From Crocinitomicaceae bacterium (GTDB lineage Bacteria; Bacteroidota; Bacteroidia; Flavobacteriales_D; Crocinitomicaceae), in NCBI GenBank assembly GCA_017983465.1, contig JAGOBK010000001.1, positions 434,001 through 498,000 on the forward strand: 64,000 nucleotides of DNA. The letters are read 5' to 3'. This document shows positions 36,561 to 45,940 of this stretch, one piece after another (position 1 is the stretch's first letter; every line of letters starts with the position of its first letter). The position numbers and the translations under genes were made by a program. The notes below the pieces were generated by a model. It searched no databases, had not been told where the DNA came from, and was given only the letters and a program-made list of their open reading frames with translations.

Positions 36561-36917
36561 TTATGCAGTAAATTTCTTTTTCTCACGGATACGTGCTGAT
36601 TTACCTGTACGCTCACGGAAGTAGAATATACGTGCTCTACGAACAGCTCCTCTTTTCACGATTGTAACTCCATCAATAAATGGTGAATTTACTGGAAAGA
36701 TACGCTCAACTCCGATGTTTCCTGACATTTTACGAACCGTAAATGTTTCTGTTGCACCGTTTCCACGACGTTGTAAAACAACTCCTTGAAACTGCTGGAT
36801 ACGCTCTTTGTTACCCTCAACAATTTTATAAGCAACGATTACGGTATCTCCCGCACCGAAAACAGGCAATTGGTTTGCTACTGTTAGTTCTTTTTGAATT
36901 TCTCTGATAATGCTCAT
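36561..36917 (-). CDS. rplS: 50S ribosomal protein L19
   Basis: A protein of 118 residues of normal length. [59 protein letters not shown] and [21 protein letters not shown] are L19 landmarks. It sits at the 30S-50S interface. It is monocistronic here, with a promoter (36955-36982) and a terminator (36514-36541) of its own. Confidence 0.97.
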   Translation of the reverse strand: MSIIREIQKELTVANQLPVFGAGDTVIVAYKIVEGNKERIQQFQGVVLQRRGNGATETFTVRKMSGNIGVERIFPVNSPFIDGVTIVKRGAVRRARIFYFRERTGKSARIREKKKFTA

Positions 36918-36954
36918 TTCACAATTTTTTTGCCGTTCAAACAGAAACGGGGTG

Positions 36955-36982
36955 CAATATTAGTAATTTTTTCTGAATGCAA
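36955..36982 (-). promoter_or_regulatory. Promoter of rplS (TTG-N17-TAATATTG)
   Basis: The minus strand reads TTG (36982-36980), 17 bases, then TAATATTG (36962-36955), one base off the TAnnTTTG consensus. It leaves a 5' leader of roughly 30 bases before the ATG at 36917. Confidence 0.55.
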
Positions 36983-37080
36983 CCATTTTTTAAACAATTT
37001 TCTTTCCGATTTTTTAAAAACAATTCATTTGCGCTGAAGAATGGAAATTCAAGCAACAGTGAACACGGAATAAATTGTGT

Positions 37081-37485
37081 TTATAGATACAAGGACATTA
37101 GGATAATCAGAAATACGATACACCCGTAAATCAGGTATAATTGCTTGTTATTCACAGGCGTATTTTTTGGTGTTTCCACTTGTTTTTTTGGCGGCATAAT
37201 TTCTTCCTCTTCCTCTCGGTTATAACTCGACTCCACTGGAATAAACCCCTCCCATTGAAATACATGACGTTGACCAAAGTGAACGCGGTCTCCTTTTTTT
37301 AACAATTTGAATCCATCTAGCCTCCTGTTGTTAACATAAGTACCTTGTTCTGAACCAAGATCGGTAATAAAAACATTTCCTGATGTATCACAAAACAACT
37401 CCAAATGATAAGGTGCCACATCTACTGACTCAATCACAAGTTGATTGTCCAGTGCACTACCAATACGAAGATGAATTTTATCCAT
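37081..37485 (-). CDS. FHA-domain protein with C-terminal membrane anchor
   Basis: A protein of 134 residues. The FHA fold (1-80) shows LRIGSALDNQLVI, a DVAPYHLELF segment, LGSEQGTYVNNRRL (the SxxGTYVN phosphothreonine-binding loop) and LKKGDRVHFG. An acidic linker (about 85-110) is followed by a single membrane helix (LYLIYGCIVFLIILMSLYL) at the extreme C-terminus, so the FHA domain faces the cytoplasm on a tail anchor. No kinase gene lies in the window. A TATCTTTG box lies at 37509-37516. Confidence 0.85.
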   Translation of the reverse strand: MDKIHLRIGSALDNQLVIESVDVAPYHLELFCDTSGNVFITDLGSEQGTYVNNRRLDGFKLLKKGDRVHFGQRHVFQWEGFIPVESSYNREEEEEIMPPKKQVETPKNTPVNNKQLYLIYGCIVFLIILMSLYL

Positions 37486-37508
37486 GCCTTCTGTGTTTAA
37501 ATTCTTCT

Positions 37509-37516
37509 CAAAGATA
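37509..37516 (-). promoter_or_regulatory. -7 box of the FHA gene (TATCTTTG)
   Basis: A full TAnnTTTG match on the minus strand, 23 bases upstream of the ATG at 37485. The nearest TTG is 12 bases upstream, shorter than usual. Confidence 0.45.
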
Positions 37517-37662
37517 CAAAAAGCGAGTCAACTGTTCACATTTCATCAAAAACATAGCAAAGGTTAAAAAAATGAGAAAAAACGTATTTCGTTAATAAGT
37601 TCCTTGATGAATTTGTCAAACCTAAGACTACAACATGTAATTTTATATTTCAGAAAAATAGA

Positions 37663-38475
37663 ATGGGAAAAATAATAGCTATAGCAAACCAAAAGGGTGG
37701 TGTTGGAAAAACGACGACAACAATAAACCTCGGCGGATGTTTGGGAGTACTTGAATACAAAACGTTAATTGTCGATGCGGATCCTCAGGCGAATTCAACT
37801 TCTGGAACAGGATTTGACCCTAAAAATGTCCGAAATATATACGACTGCTTGGTGAACGGAATGCATCCTAAGGATGTCATTTTATCCACTTCAAATCCCA
37901 ATCTAGATATTCTCCCTTCACATTTGGACCTTGTTGGAGCAGAATTAGAAATGATTAATCTTCCAAACCGCGAGTATTTATTGAAAAGTACTTTGGAGAA
38001 AGTGAAGGATGATTATGATTTCATTTTGATTGATTGTTCCCCATCACTTGGATTGATTACAGTCAATTCGCTCGTTGCTGCGGATTCCGTTATGATTCCA
38101 GTGCAATGTGAATATTTTGCCCTTGAAGGATTAAGCAAGTTATTGAATACGATTAAAATTGTTCAAGGACGCTTAAATCCAACGTTGGAAATCGAAGGAA
38201 TGGTGCTCACCATGTACGACACGCGCTTACGTTTAGCTAATCAAGTGGTGGATGAAGTAAAAACCCATTTCCAAGAATTGGTATTCGATACCGTGATTCA
38301 CCGAAACACGACCTTGAGCGAGGCATCAAGTCACGGCACGACGGTCATCATGCACGATGCTTCTTCCAAAGGATCTATAAATTACCTTAACTTTGCACGC
38401 GAATTGTTACAGAAAAACGATTTGACAAAAATTGGCAACGACGATAAAATAATTGAGATTGATCATGAGCTCTAA
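37663..38475 (+). CDS. parA: ParA/Soj chromosome partition ATPase
   Basis: A protein of 270 residues. The deviant Walker A is QKGGVGKTTTTINLG (about 9-23), and DADPQANST, DCSPSLGLITVNSL and PVQCEYFALEGLSKLL follow as in Soj/ParA. It binds DNA as an ATP dimer and drives segregation of origin regions marked by ParB. It begins the conserved Bacteroidota operon parA-parB-DUF5683-dapB-lepB-wbqC; the parB start lies inside its last codons. Confidence 0.96.
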   Translation: MGKIIAIANQKGGVGKTTTTINLGGCLGVLEYKTLIVDADPQANSTSGTGFDPKNVRNIYDCLVNGMHPKDVILSTSNPNLDILPSHLDLVGAELEMINLPNREYLLKSTLEKVKDDYDFILIDCSPSLGLITVNSLVAADSVMIPVQCEYFALEGLSKLLNTIKIVQGRLNPTLEIEGMVLTMYDTRLRLANQVVDEVKTHFQELVFDTVIHRNTTLSEASSHGTTVIMHDASSKGSINYLNFARELLQKNDLTKIGNDDKIIEIDHEL

Positions 38476-39352
38476 TTCGAAAAAGCAACCTGCATTAGGA
38501 CGAGGGTTAAGCGCCTTATTACAAAACTCAGATACGGACATCACTTCGATGAGTGGCGCTACGGTTGGTTCCGTATCCATGATTGAAATTCATTTAATTG
38601 AAGCCAATCCATTTAATCCACGAACGCATTTTGAAAAAGATGCCTTGGAGGAATTACGCTTGTCCATTTTAACACATGGAATCATTCAGCCATTAACCGT
38701 TCGAAAACTTGGTAGAGATCGTTACCAGTTGATTTCTGGCGAACGTCGTTTCCGTGCATCTCAACTTGCAGGACTAAAAGAAGTTCCAGCATATATTCGC
38801 ATTGCGAACGACCAAACCATGTTAGAAATGGCCTTGGTGGAAAACATTCAACGCGAAGATTTGAATGCGATCGAGGTGGCTATTTCCTACGAGCGATTAA
38901 TCGATGAATGTAAATTAACTCAGGAGCAACTAAGTGAAAAGGTGGCGAAATCTCGCTCCCACATTGCTAATCACATTCGTTTGTTGAGGTTACCTGCATC
39001 CATACAAGCAGGAGTACGTGACCAAGTCATCACAATGGGACATGCCCGCGCTTTGTTGAGTATTAGCGACGAAAAGGAACAATTGATTGCTTACCAGCAA
39101 ATTATTGATGATTCACTTTCCGTTAGAGCAGTTGAACAATTGGTAAAACCAACAACAGGCGCAGCATTACCGAAAGTAAAATCAGAGAAAGTTGGATTAA
39201 ATTCAAGCGAACAAGTGTTTACTTCTTTCCTCAGTGATAAATTGGGGGCGAAAGTTTCCATTGACAAATCAGAATCCGGAAAAGGAAAAGTAGTTGTTCA
39301 CTTCTCTTCTGAAACGGAGTTAAACCGCGTGATGGCACTTTTGAAAAAATAA
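38465..39352 (+). CDS. parB: ParB/Spo0J chromosome partition protein
   Basis: A protein of 295 residues. KKQPALGRGLSALL is the conserved N-terminal ParA-activating segment, NPFNPRTHF and GERRFRASQLAG form the CTP-binding ParB domain, and ENIQREDLNAIEVA plus the HTH (LTQEQLSEKVAKSRSHIANHIRLL) bind parS. The ATG at 38465 lies in the parA 3' end (11-base overlap). No parS site was recognised in the window. Confidence 0.96.
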   Translation: MSSNSKKQPALGRGLSALLQNSDTDITSMSGATVGSVSMIEIHLIEANPFNPRTHFEKDALEELRLSILTHGIIQPLTVRKLGRDRYQLISGERRFRASQLAGLKEVPAYIRIANDQTMLEMALVENIQREDLNAIEVAISYERLIDECKLTQEQLSEKVAKSRSHIANHIRLLRLPASIQAGVRDQVITMGHARALLSISDEKEQLIAYQQIIDDSLSVRAVEQLVKPTTGAALPKVKSEKVGLNSSEQVFTSFLSDKLGAKVSIDKSESGKGKVVVHFSSETELNRVMALLKK

Positions 39353-39894
39353 TGTCTCGCCTACTCCTTTTATTTTTGCTTGGCAGCTTTTCTTCATGGT
39401 CTCAACCGTTGATTGTCAAGGACTCCCTATTTCCAGAGTACAAAAAGGTCATGATTTATTCAGCAGTATTACCAGGAGCGGGTCAGGTATACAATAGCAT
39501 CCACCGAGAAAATGGTCCAAAACATGCCTATTGGAAAGTACCATTGATTTATGCCGCTTTAGGCGCTACTGGATATTTTCTCACGGTGAATAACCAAACA
39601 CAAAAATCACTCAAAACGGAATACACGAACCGTATAAACAACGCGGGTAGCTTGAATCCAACATGGGCACCATATGATGATCAAGCTGTTTTAAGTTTGT
39701 ATCAATCATACTTGAATAAAAGGGATATGTCCATCCTTGGTTGTGCAGCGGTTTATTTTATTCAAATTGCCGAAGCAGGTGTCGAAGCTCATTTCCTACA
39801 CTTTGATGTCTCTGATAAACTTTCACTACAAGCATCTCCTACTTTATTTGGTCCAAGTTCCGCAGGAATTCACATCAAGTTGCAGTTTCGTTAA
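39352..39894 (+). CDS. DUF5683 membrane/exported protein
   Basis: A protein of 180 residues. After a signal-like N-terminus (..LGSFSSWSQ) comes KKVMIYSAVLPGAGQVYN, the DUF5683 hallmark (GAGQ.YN), and two hydrophobic segments (VPLIYAALGATGYFLTV, ILGCAAVYFIQIAEAGVEAHF). Function is unknown; it is regularly found between parB and dapB in Bacteroidota. Its ATG shares a base with the parB stop (TAATG). Confidence 0.88.
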   Translation: MSRLLLLFLLGSFSSWSQPLIVKDSLFPEYKKVMIYSAVLPGAGQVYNSIHRENGPKHAYWKVPLIYAALGATGYFLTVNNQTQKSLKTEYTNRINNAGSLNPTWAPYDDQAVLSLYQSYLNKRDMSILGCAAVYFIQIAEAGVEAHFLHFDVSDKLSLQASPTLFGPSSAGIHIKLQFR

Positions 39895-39913
39895 TGTGAA
39901 AAACGTATTTTTG
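39880..39913 (+). promoter_or_regulatory. Internal promoter candidate before dapB (TTG-N23-TATTTTTG)
   Basis: TTG (39880-39882), a 23-base spacer and TATTTTTG (39906-39913) match the consensus. The -7 box ends 5 bases before the dapB ATG (39919), so a transcript from it would be leaderless or nearly so. It overlaps the end of the DUF5683 gene. Confidence 0.45.
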
Positions 39914-39918
39914 TTACC

Positions 39919-40629
39919 ATGAAGATTGGATTAATTGGGTACGGAAAAATGGGAAAGGCAATTGAAACAATTGCTCTGTCGAGAGGACACCAAATCACAG
40001 CTATCGTTAATCGTTCCAATTCGATTGATCAAGTAGATTGGTCAAACGTTGATGTAGCCATTGAATTTACACAACCTGACTTAGCCATTTCACACATCCA
40101 AGCATGTTTGGATGCACATACACCAATTGTCGTTGGAACAACCGCATGGCAAAAAGAATTGCCGATGGTGGAGAAATTAGTTCAAGATCATGAAGGAAGT
40201 CTTCTTCACGCTAGTAATTTCAGTGTTGGTGTCAATATTTTCTTTGAAATTAATCGGAAATTGGCTGAAATCATGAACAAACATCCGGAATACACGGTGA
40301 AGATGGAAGAAATACACCATGTTCAAAAGCTTGATGCTCCTAGCGGTACAGCTGTAAGTTTAGCCAATGACATCATCGAAGTTCATGATCAATATGCTGA
40401 TTGGCATTTAGCTACTGAAAAGGAAGGAAATCGAAGTATTTCGATTAATGCACTTCGCGAACCCAATGTCCCTGGAACGCATGAGGTTAGCTATCACTCT
40501 GAAATTGATAGCATTCGAATCGAACACGTTGCACACAACAGAACTGGTTTTGCACTTGGAGCAGTTTTGGCAGCAGAATTTCTACAAGGTAAAAAGGGTG
40601 TATTTACTATGAAAGATGTTTTAAACTAA
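39919..40629 (+). CDS. dapB: 4-hydroxy-tetrahydrodipicolinate reductase
   Basis: A protein of 236 residues. [10 protein letters not shown] (nucleotide binding), [43 protein letters not shown] (catalytic H and K region) and [11 protein letters not shown] are DapB features. It reduces HTPA with NAD(P)H in lysine/diaminopimelate synthesis. It lies in the par-lep operon. Confidence 0.96.
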   Translation: MKIGLIGYGKMGKAIETIALSRGHQITAIVNRSNSIDQVDWSNVDVAIEFTQPDLAISHIQACLDAHTPIVVGTTAWQKELPMVEKLVQDHEGSLLHASNFSVGVNIFFEINRKLAEIMNKHPEYTVKMEEIHHVQKLDAPSGTAVSLANDIIEVHDQYADWHLATEKEGNRSISINALREPNVPGTHEVSYHSEIDSIRIEHVAHNRTGFALGAVLAAEFLQGKKGVFTMKDVLN

Positions 40630-40636
40630 AGATATT

Positions 40637-42520
40637 ATGAGCTTTTTCTATTTCTATTTATTGATTTTGGTTCACCCGTACTTAGCGATGTGGTGGAAAA
40701 GTTTCCCAAAAGCGGGACATCAAGCATGGGAAGCATTAGTCCCTGGATATAACTATTTCGTTGTGTTTAAAATGACTTCAAACAAACCTTGGTGGTCACT
40801 ATTATTGGTTTTTCCTGGTGTACATTTAGCCATGTGGATGGTAGCAAATGTGAGCTACATTCGTCGTTTTGGATACTTCTCCTTCGCGGATACACTTCAA
40901 GGAATTTTCTTCCCGTATTTAATTATGGCGAAGATCGCGAACTCGGAAACAAGCTTTGGTAATGAAACGAATTGGTCGAACTCCAGAGAAGTTGAAATCA
41001 GAAAGTGGGGAGATCACATTGTTTTATTCATGTGCTTACCAGTTGTTGGACACGTGTTTGCATTGGCATTTGACATGGTTAGTCGCGATAAACCAGGAGA
41101 GAAAACCCGTGTCAAAGAATGGGGTGATTCCTTTTTGTGGGCATTGGTGGCAGCAAGTGTTATTCGAACATATGTCTTTGAGCCATTTCAAATTCCAACA
41201 GGATCCATGGAGAAAACCATGCTTGTTGGCGACTTTTTATTTGTGAACAAATTGGCTTATGGACCAAAGGTTCCGGTTACTCCTCTATCCTACCCACTTG
41301 TACACAACATTGTACCATTCGTGAACATCAAATCATACACGACCTTTGAAAAAGGAACGTACACACGTTTACCAGGCTACCGCAACATCACCCGAAACGA
41401 CGTCGTAGTGTTCAATTACCCTTCAGGAGATACGGCGATTGTCGATCCACGTACGCCAAACGGACTTATGGGACATGATTACCACGGAATTGTGAATGAA
41501 GAAGCGCGTTATTTGTTCGAGTCTTCAGAGGAAATACAATCGAAGGTTATTCAAATGAGAAACATGATGCAACAACGAAATGTTTCCGCAGAGCAAATTG
41601 ATAGCACTATTGGTTCACAGATGTATAGTTTGTTCATTGAAACGCATGAACAATGGAAAAAGAAAGCTCGTGCTAAACTGGCAGCGGGAGAATTTCCTGG
41701 CGGACCAGAGGACCATGCAGGACTTCCTGCATCACATGGTGGAGTCACTTTCCGTCCGGTAGATAAACGAGAGAATTACATCAAACGATGTGTTGGAGTT
41801 CCCGGAGATCTTTTACGCGTGGAGAATTCTGTGTTATATGTCAATGGAAATCCATCTAAAATCACAGAAGGACAATGTTTGAAATATACGATTGAAAAAT
41901 CCAAGGTTCAATTTCCATCTGTTCAAGAAATGTTAACGCGTTATGGTTTGGAAAATGCTCCAGACGGAACACGTACTGATTTCGAATCCCGCGAAGCGGA
42001 TGTGTATATTTTAACTCTGACGAAAAGTGAAAAAGCACGCATTGAAAAGGACTTCCATATTAAACTTTCCACGTACTTGATGCCGGCTTACCGTCATAAA
42101 AAAGGCTATACACCAACCGCTATGGAACGCATTGCGAACTTGAGTTACTTCCCGAAAGACTTCAACGTAAACAACACGCCAACAGACTTCCAAGAGTTCA
42201 GAGTGCCAAGAAAAGGGCAAACAATTAAATTGACTGCCACAAATATCCCTTGGTACAGACGCATCATTACTGCGTATGAAGGACACCAATTAAAAGAAAC
42301 CAAAGCTGGAATATTTATTGATGGCAAAAAAACGAGTCGTTACACCTTCAAAATGAATTACTATTGGTTGATGGGTGATAACCGCTACAATTCAGCAGAT
42401 TCACGTGTTTGGGGCTTTGTCCCAGAAGATCACATTGTTGGAAGGGCTTCACTCGTTTGGTTCTCCAAAAGTGCATACATGGGAATTCGTTGGAACCGAA
42501 TTTTGAAGATGATTGATTAA
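40637..42520 (+). CDS. lepB: Signal peptidase I with N-terminal membrane domain and large insertion
   Basis: A protein of 627 residues, about twice the size of E. coli LepB. Residues 1-105 hold three membrane segments of the DUF5684 type. A further anchor at about 165-180 leads to the S26 domain: [12 protein letters not shown] (Ser190) and box [18 protein letters not shown] (Lys383), with box [17 protein letters not shown] near 583. Two long insertions (about 265-370 and 395-575) separate the boxes. It cleaves signal peptides at the inner membrane. It is conserved after dapB in Bacteroidota. Confidence 0.94.
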   Translation: MSFFYFYLLILVHPYLAMWWKSFPKAGHQAWEALVPGYNYFVVFKMTSNKPWWSLLLVFPGVHLAMWMVANVSYIRRFGYFSFADTLQGIFFPYLIMAKIANSETSFGNETNWSNSREVEIRKWGDHIVLFMCLPVVGHVFALAFDMVSRDKPGEKTRVKEWGDSFLWALVAASVIRTYVFEPFQIPTGSMEKTMLVGDFLFVNKLAYGPKVPVTPLSYPLVHNIVPFVNIKSYTTFEKGTYTRLPGYRNITRNDVVVFNYPSGDTAIVDPRTPNGLMGHDYHGIVNEEARYLFESSEEIQSKVIQMRNMMQQRNVSAEQIDSTIGSQMYSLFIETHEQWKKKARAKLAAGEFPGGPEDHAGLPASHGGVTFRPVDKRENYIKRCVGVPGDLLRVENSVLYVNGNPSKITEGQCLKYTIEKSKVQFPSVQEMLTRYGLENAPDGTRTDFESREADVYILTLTKSEKARIEKDFHIKLSTYLMPAYRHKKGYTPTAMERIANLSYFPKDFNVNNTPTDFQEFRVPRKGQTIKLTATNIPWYRRIITAYEGHQLKETKAGIFIDGKKTSRYTFKMNYYWLMGDNRYNSADSRVWGFVPEDHIVGRASLVWFSKSAYMGIRWNRILKMID

Positions 42521-43119
42521 TGACTGTTTTCCCAACAGCTTATTTTCCTTCTATTGATTATCTGCACGCTTTTGTCCAGGCAAAGGACGGGGTAATTGAA
42601 TTTCATGAACATTTTCAGAAGCAAACGATTCGCACGCGTTGTGAAATTCTCACAGCGAATGGAATTCTTCGGCTGAGCATTCCAACCTTACATGAAAGTG
42701 GACGAAAAATTCCCGTTCAAGAACTAAAGATTGATCATTCGGGGACATGGAAAAACGATCACTGGCGAGCAATTACGAGTGCCTATGCCCTAGCTCCTTA
42801 CTTCGAAGATTATGCGAAGGAGATAGAAGAAATAATCTTCGCGAACGATGTCTTTTTATGGGAAAAGAATGAACGTTGTTTGCGTTTGATGGAAACAGTA
42901 CTCGATCAACATTTGTCTATCCAATATACTGATTCATTTCAGGGAGTTACGGGAGATTCATCCAAAAATGCCTACTTGTCACATGCTGATTGGAATAAAG
43001 CAAACTATCAACAAGTCTTTTCTTACGATAAAGAATTTTGCGCTAATTTGTCGATGATTGACCTGCTTTTCAATGAAGGTCCGTTTTGTAGGAAGTGGAT
43101 TTTAGCGTCCGAAGATTAA
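42520..43119 (+). CDS. WbqC family protein
   Basis: A protein of 199 residues. The N-terminus AYFPSIDYLHAFVQA, then RTRCEILTANGILRLSIPT and DHWRAITSAYALAPYFEDYA, match the WbqC-like family. The name comes from an O-antigen cluster, but its reaction is not known. Its ATG overlaps the lepB stop by one base (TAATG). The last 18 bases overlap the 3' end of the convergent gene. Confidence 0.9.
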   Translation: MTVFPTAYFPSIDYLHAFVQAKDGVIEFHEHFQKQTIRTRCEILTANGILRLSIPTLHESGRKIPVQELKIDHSGTWKNDHWRAITSAYALAPYFEDYAKEIEEIIFANDVFLWEKNERCLRLMETVLDQHLSIQYTDSFQGVTGDSSKNAYLSHADWNKANYQQVFSYDKEFCANLSMIDLLFNEGPFCRKWILASED

Positions 43120-44070
43120 TCCGTGACCAGCTTTTGACTGAAACAATTTGTTCCATTTCACTTGAATCACTGTTGGATTCATTAGGTTTCCGTCTGTAAT
43201 CACCAAATCCCCGCTCTTTTTGAAGGTCATCGCCGATGGATCTGAAAACGTTGTTTTATCCAAGGATGTAAAATTGACGATTTCCCCAAATTGATTAAAT
43301 ACAACAAGTGAATGATCTGCGCGAGAAAGCACATAGATTTCGTTTGTTTTTGGATGTACGGCAATCGCTGATGGTGTAAAGTTCATCGTTTCCAAAGTAT
43401 CATCCGTAATACTCAAATCAGAATGAGGAGCAATTAAATTGTTTTGAATGGCAAATGCTTCGATGTCTTCACCTGAAATGGAGAAAAGAGGTTGAGCATT
43501 TAATTTTCGTTGATTTAGATTGTATGCATATACTGAGCTACTGCTGTATCCTTCTGTTCGTTCTTCATTCGAAGTCATCAAAAAGAGGCGATGTGATTCT
43601 TGATGAAAACAAACGCTGACAGCCTCAAACTGCTCATTTTCCAAATTGAGTGTTGTCAATGAAGCAGCATCATAAGGAGCGCTTAAAAAATGAATGTGTT
43701 TTGCGTCATCCACCAACAAAAGTGTGGAATCCACTGTCGAAATATTACAAATTTTTGAACCTAGGTCCCAAGGTAGGAAAGGCGACACACTATTTGCATC
43801 CATGTCATAAACGAACAGGGAACCACTTTGCTGATCCAATCCAATTAAATGTGTGGAGTCAAGCAAAGTTACATCTGAGAAAGGCTGAACACCCATTGGG
43901 AGTGTACGGACCGAATTCGGGTGCTGCAAATCGAAATACCCATCTTCTTTTTGAAAATTCGTTGCTTTTTTGACGTAGTAATTTTCTACACCTACTTTTT
44001 GCAAAGAACGAGCGGCAATGAAGGACATTGTCGCTAATACAAAAGAAAAGAAGTACTGTTTTTTGTTCAT
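43102..44070 (-). CDS. SdiA-regulated-like six-blade propeller protein
   Basis: A protein of 322 residues. The N-terminus MNKKQYFFSFVLATMSFIAA is a signal or anchor. The rest is beta-propeller-like with repeats of VTLLDSTHLIGLDQQSGSLFVYD, AVHPKTNEIYVLSRADHSLVVFN and PSAMTFKKSGDLVITDG, close to the SdiA-regulated/SMP-30-type family. Binding partner unknown. The ATG at 44070 begins the hydrophobic N-terminus. The gene overlaps the wbqC end by 18 bases. Confidence 0.75.
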   Translation of the reverse strand: MNKKQYFFSFVLATMSFIAARSLQKVGVENYYVKKATNFQKEDGYFDLQHPNSVRTLPMGVQPFSDVTLLDSTHLIGLDQQSGSLFVYDMDANSVSPFLPWDLGSKICNISTVDSTLLLVDDAKHIHFLSAPYDAASLTTLNLENEQFEAVSVCFHQESHRLFLMTSNEERTEGYSSSSVYAYNLNQRKLNAQPLFSISGEDIEAFAIQNNLIAPHSDLSITDDTLETMNFTPSAIAVHPKTNEIYVLSRADHSLVVFNQFGEIVNFTSLDKTTFSDPSAMTFKKSGDLVITDGNLMNPTVIQVKWNKLFQSKAGHGLIFGR

Positions 44071-44078
44071 GATTTCAA

Positions 44079-44112
44079 CAAATTTAGCGGAAAATTCGCG
44101 TATTTTTATCAA
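44079..44112 (-). promoter_or_regulatory. Promoter candidate of the propeller gene (TTG-N23-TAAATTTG)
   Basis: On the minus strand TTG (44112-44110), 23 bases and TAAATTTG (44086-44079) fit the consensus. The -7 box ends 8 bases before the ATG at 44070, so the leader would be only a few bases at most. Confidence 0.45.
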
Positions 44113-44129
44113 TCCATAAAAATTTGTTC

Positions 44130-44645
44130 ATGACTTATTGTGAATATTGCCGAAAACTACCACCAGACAACATACACCGCATTTATCACGATACAAAATA
44201 TGGGGTAAAAATCAGTGATGACAATGAACTTTTTGGACGTTTGATTTTAGAAATAAATCAAGCTGGATTAAGTTGGGACATCATCCTCAAACGGGAAGAG
44301 CGATTTAGAGAAGCATTCGACAACTTCAACATTGACCTAATCGCACAGTATACACCATTGAATATTGCTCAACTCATGACAAACGAAGGAATTATTCGTC
44401 ATAGATTAAAAATAGAAGCGGTGGTATACAATGCAAATCAAGTTATTGCGTTAAGAAAAGTACATGGTTCTTTTTTCGCATGGCTCGAATCCATTGAAAC
44501 AAAAAATACCGAAGAATGGGTCAAACTCTTCAAAAAGAACTTTAAATTTGTTGGTACAGAAATTGTGAAGGAGTTTTTATTCAGTTTAGGAATAATCGAA
44601 GGAGCACATGAAAAGGATTGTCCGCATTTTACGCACAAAAATTAA
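44130..44645 (+). CDS. tag: DNA-3-methyladenine glycosylase I
   Basis: A protein of 171 residues. CEYCRKLP..HRIYHDTKYG is the N-terminal Tag motif (YHD.EWG in E. coli; here YHDTKYG), FGRLILEINQAGLSWDIILKRE and FKFVGTEIVKEFL follow, and the C-terminal HEKDCPHF gives the zinc-binding His/Cys pair. It removes 3-methyladenine from alkylated DNA. The ATG at 44130 was preferred to the TTG at 44124. The next gene starts 4 bases after its stop. Confidence 0.92.
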   Translation: MTYCEYCRKLPPDNIHRIYHDTKYGVKISDDNELFGRLILEINQAGLSWDIILKREERFREAFDNFNIDLIAQYTPLNIAQLMTNEGIIRHRLKIEAVVYNANQVIALRKVHGSFFAWLESIETKNTEEWVKLFKKNFKFVGTEIVKEFLFSLGIIEGAHEKDCPHFTHKN

Positions 44646-44649
44646 CCAT

Positions 44650-45330
44650 ATGAAATCATTTTTAGTTGTCAGCTTACTTTTTTTGTTTCCTCAAATCACG
44701 AATGCTCAAGTAAGCATTGATGCAGGAACAGGAGTTTTGAAAGGATTTGGCGTTCCAAAATCTTTTGGAAATTTACACTTCGGTATCGAAGTTCCTAGAG
44801 CAACGGATCAATCTATTTACGGAAGGTTTAGTTATTTTTTTCCAGTGAAGGAATCCACCACACTGTCTACAGTTGTCACAGGAAACAACGTGAACATTAA
44901 TCCCTATAACCTAACGGTTAATTATGATCGTTCTACGAATTACTCCTTATTTGAAGTTGGTACCCGCAAATACATTGGTAACGACTATGATTATGGTCTT
45001 TCCGGTTATTCGAGCACCAACATTATGCTCATCGTAAATAAAGTTAAAAACGTTTATTCTACCGTTGATGCCACTGGACAGTATTCATGGGCGGACAATT
45101 ACGCGTTAAGTCCAGGAGAAGAGCGCGAGGGCACTATTTTAAGCCTTGCAGTTGGACTTCAAGCTGGAGTGAAGTATACCTTTCCAGCGATTGGAACAGT
45201 TTATGCGGACCTAAGTGGGCAATATTTATTGACAAAACCAACAGCAAGTAATTATACAGCCAGTCAAACCCAACTACTTTCCTCCTTATTCTTGCTATTT
45301 AACGTTGGATTCAGAAAAGACTTATACTAG
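44650..45330 (+). CDS. Outer-membrane beta-barrel-like protein of unknown function
   Basis: A protein of 226 residues. The signal peptide MKSFLVVSLLFLFPQITNAQ starts at ATG 44650, immediately after tag. The mature part has alternating hydrophobic strands ending in a strand with terminal aromatic/hydrophobic residues (LFLLFNVGFRKDLY), typical of a small outer-membrane barrel. No named family is recognised. It overlaps the convergent aroK end by 9 bases. Confidence 0.75.
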   Translation: MKSFLVVSLLFLFPQITNAQVSIDAGTGVLKGFGVPKSFGNLHFGIEVPRATDQSIYGRFSYFFPVKESTTLSTVVTGNNVNINPYNLTVNYDRSTNYSLFEVGTRKYIGNDYDYGLSGYSSTNIMLIVNKVKNVYSTVDATGQYSWADNYALSPGEEREGTILSLAVGLQAGVKYTFPAIGTVYADLSGQYLLTKPTASNYTASQTQLLSSLFLLFNVGFRKDLY

Positions 45331-45822
45331 ACCAAGCTTCTGAAATTCTTTTACCAAGTTATCCGTTGATTGATTTCCATTAATAACGAAATCTGCCATC
45401 TCGTAAATTTCTGCTCGTTCGTTCAGTAAACGTGTTAACTCATTTAATGGATGATTTGTTTGCAACAAGGGTCTATTCGCTACACTTTGAATTCGCTTAG
45501 ATAATTCTTCAGGTGTCAATTTCAAATAAACCACGGTTCCAAATTGCTTCATTTTCACCATTAGATCATTAAAACAAGGAAATCCTCCACCGGTTGAAAT
45601 CCATTGAGCATTTGATGTGAGTGTATGAAAGCACTCCTCTTCCATTTTACGAAAAGCGGCCTCCCCTTTCGTGCTGAAAATTTCAGGAATCGATTGTCCG
45701 GTCTGAACCTTAATGTGTGTATCCGTATCAAAAAACGGATATCCGGTTTGCTTTGCTAAGGTCTTACCAAGACTTGTTTTCCCTGCACCCATCATCCCCA
45801 CTAAAAAAATCACACCCTTCAA
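45322..45822 (-). CDS. aroK: Shikimate kinase
   Basis: A protein of 166 residues. Walker A GMMGAGKTSLG (9-19), DTDTHI, GEAAFRKMEEE, STGGGFP and the lid region ANRPLL are AroK signatures. It phosphorylates shikimate in aromatic amino acid synthesis. The start is TTG at 45822 (MKGVIFLVG); a GTG three codons later is the alternative, and no ATG is available before the Walker motif. Confidence 0.93.
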   Translation of the reverse strand: MKGVIFLVGMMGAGKTSLGKTLAKQTGYPFFDTDTHIKVQTGQSIPEIFSTKGEAAFRKMEEECFHTLTSNAQWISTGGGFPCFNDLMVKMKQFGTVVYLKLTPEELSKRIQSVANRPLLQTNHPLNELTRLLNERAEIYEMADFVINGNQSTDNLVKEFQKLGLV

Positions 45823-45895
45823 AATCTTATTTTTACTTGAAAATCAGTTAATTGCTTTTTTTTCACAATTTAATATCAAATTTACTGCAATAATG

Positions 45896-45926
45896 TTGTG
45901 ATAACAAAAGAATAATCATATCTTTG
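45896..45926 (+). promoter_or_regulatory. Promoter of tRNA-Lys (TTG-N20-TATCTTTG)
   Basis: TTG (45896-45898), a 20-base spacer and TATCTTTG (45919-45926), a perfect fit to the Bacteroidota consensus. The -7 box ends 14 bases before the tRNA 5' end. Confidence 0.75.
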
Positions 45927-45940
45927 CACCCGAATTAAAT

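Noticed and set aside
37543..37663. parS site near parA/parB
   Set aside because: No 16-bp palindrome resembling the known parS consensus was seen there or elsewhere in the operon.
44608..44649. Earlier start for the barrel-like gene at ATG 44608
   Set aside because: It lies inside the tag gene and would bury the signal peptide that begins at 44650.
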